From Paraburkholderia sartisoli (GTDB lineage: Bacteria > Pseudomonadota > Gammaproteobacteria > Burkholderiales > Burkholderiaceae), in the NCBI RefSeq assembly GCF_900107685.1, contig NZ_FNRQ01000001.1:248001-312000 (forward strand): DNA of 64,000 nucleotides, written 5' to 3'. Position 1 is the first letter of the stretch, and every line of letters begins with the position of its first letter. Below, one piece after another: positions 63,901-64,000 of this stretch. The notes beneath the pieces were generated by a model that saw only the letters and a program-made list of their open reading frames with translations, was not told the origin of the DNA and did not search any database. The position numbers were made by a program, and so were the translations under genes.

Positions 63901-64000
63901 ACTGCAGGTAATCGCGGAGGGCGTGGAGACGTCGGCGCAACTCGACTTCCTGCGCGAGCGTGCCTGCGACGAAATGCAGGGCTTCTATTTCGCGAAGCCG
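60953..64000 (+). CDS. Membrane GGDEF/EAL protein with PAS domains (3' end outside the window)
   Basis: The first 1016 residues are visible. TM1 is about 9-28 (LLINLAVVAAAVGANAFVAY), a periplasmic segment runs to about 180, and TM2 is about 181-205. Three PAS domains start near 222, 353 and 480. The GGDEF domain has the intact motif G683-F687 and an upstream inhibitory-site RxxD at R674-D677 (RASDTVARHGGDEF), so an active, product-inhibited cyclic-di-GMP synthase is plausible. The EAL domain has E811-L813 (GMEALVRW) and DDFGTGYSSLSYLKRFP, so phosphodiesterase activity is also possible. Start ATG 60953 has a weak ribosome binding site. The net output (synthesis or breakdown) cannot be read from sequence. 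Confidence 0.95.
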   Translation, partial: MTYLFSKRLLINLAVVAAAVGANAFVAYTQICGQRAADERTLRSMSVKQDLDAWRETLEGGLAALGRFEASGAIEPADAATGRAVELSRLEASLRARFDAEPRQIDSLGRLVPASRGLQRGVDTALARAAQPGLDASRAWAAVEYTRLATQLDAFDSGLTAMRNDEDRALEVALNESAKATQVAMLFLFVTTLAGSALLIYTFGVRESAAREKIRIVRALRRNDERFRGLFDAHPVPMYIFDRETLRFLAVNGAAVQQYGYSETEFLAMTIRAIRPVAEVARLESHLQRSDVVPASGRTMAGVWRHRRKDGSLISVDISYHALSFAGRPAFFVLADDVTEQINAEAEAQRSNQMLETVIDNIPQRIFWKDRESRYLGCNMAFARDAGLAWPEQVIGKTDFDMPWRELAPDIRMHDAEVIASSVPKMNFEFDLVLDGVHRTTVTSKLPFTDSDGSVIGVLGSYTDVTERKRSDLALRLQSRALDASVNAILITGPAETGNLIEYVNPAFKRITGYDPAEVLGQDCRLLQRDDRDQEGLAAIRQGLAANREVSAVLRNYRKDGALFWNQLFIAPVPNADGQTTHHIGVINDVTELIRYQEQLEYQANYDSLTRLPNRNLLRDRLQHALIAAQRRERGVAVVFIDLDGFKNVNDSLGHSVGDRLLGVVAERLARCARASDTVARHGGDEFVIVMTDTVDEQFLIAWMERVRALISEPVWLDGTELYVGCSLGASLFPQDGHDAETLMKKADLAMYRAKEMGRNTFQFFQPEMNANASARMNLERHLRRALRDGEFLLHYQPQVDIASGRIVGMEALVRWLDPEAGLVSPASFIPVAEESGLIGPLSEWVLHEACRQNKAWQDAGLPPARVSVNLSARQFEQRDIAVLVKQVLAQTGLEPKYLELELTESTIMRNAEDAVTMLTELHALGIGLAIDDFGTGYSSLSYLKRFPVDRLKIDRSFVSDIGASSDDEAITSAIIALAHSLKLQVIAEGVETSAQLDFLRERACDEMQGFYFAKP

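Overview
The window is a high-GC (well above 60%) chromosomal segment from a beta-proteobacterium of the Burkholderia/Paraburkholderia/Caballeronia group. The evidence is the gene neighbourhoods (ssb, a YajR-like MFS protein and uvrA; fmdB, a DUF502 gene, aspS, nudB and clsB; ubiE, a Tim44-like gene, ubiJ and ubiB), the Burkholderiales-type trimeric porin, the very large FAD/Fe-S oxidoreductase of 1360 residues and the codon bias. It looks like core chromosome with a few accessory islands. I found no phage genes, transposase, rRNA, tRNA or CRISPR array.

Layout. 1-6977: ssb (cut by the window start), an MFS transporter, uvrA, an AI-2E-family permease, a DinB-like protein and two small unknown genes. 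7357-12645: a DUF4239 membrane protein, a chemoreceptor, and a divergent LysR/MFS pair. 12838-19737: a signalling island with three NarL/RcsB-type response regulators, an aquaporin and a BvgS-like hybrid kinase. 19920-24971: a LysR regulator, a porin, a CHRD protein, a lipase-like hydrolase and an EcsC protein. 25090-27167: a DHA2 efflux pump with its MarR regulator. 27265-31553: a D-amino-acid module (DSD1-like dehydratase divergent from RpiR, D-aminoacylase and RidA). 31554-32690: a non-coding region that is a large imperfect palindrome with a hexanucleotide array at its centre. 32691-35974 (minus strand): queF, a 5'-nucleotidase and ilvA.

36558-51491 is a long plus-strand housekeeping run: D-2-hydroxyacid-type dehydrogenase, HIT protein, DUF971, ubiE, Tim44-like, ubiJ, ubiB, a TPMT-like methyltransferase, fmdB, DUF502, aspS, nudB and clsB. 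51814-59221 is a fatty-acid beta-oxidation cluster: TetR regulator, acyl-CoA dehydrogenase, hydroxyacyl-CoA dehydrogenase/hydratase fusion, thiolase and enoyl-CoA hydratase. It carries a perfect 18-bp palindrome upstream of tetR and an array of hairpins between the fusion gene and the thiolase gene. 59287-64000 holds fdhD, a nitrate-reductase-associated protein and a GGDEF/EAL protein cut by the window end.

The most unusual items are: the three-regulator/one-kinase/aquaporin locus, with two similar RcsB-box-like sites and an altered aquaporin selectivity filter; the nested, covarying hairpin array before the thiolase gene; and the long inverted repeat around 21 GCCAAY hexamers. Functional assignments rest on motifs and neighbourhood read by eye; no database search was run.
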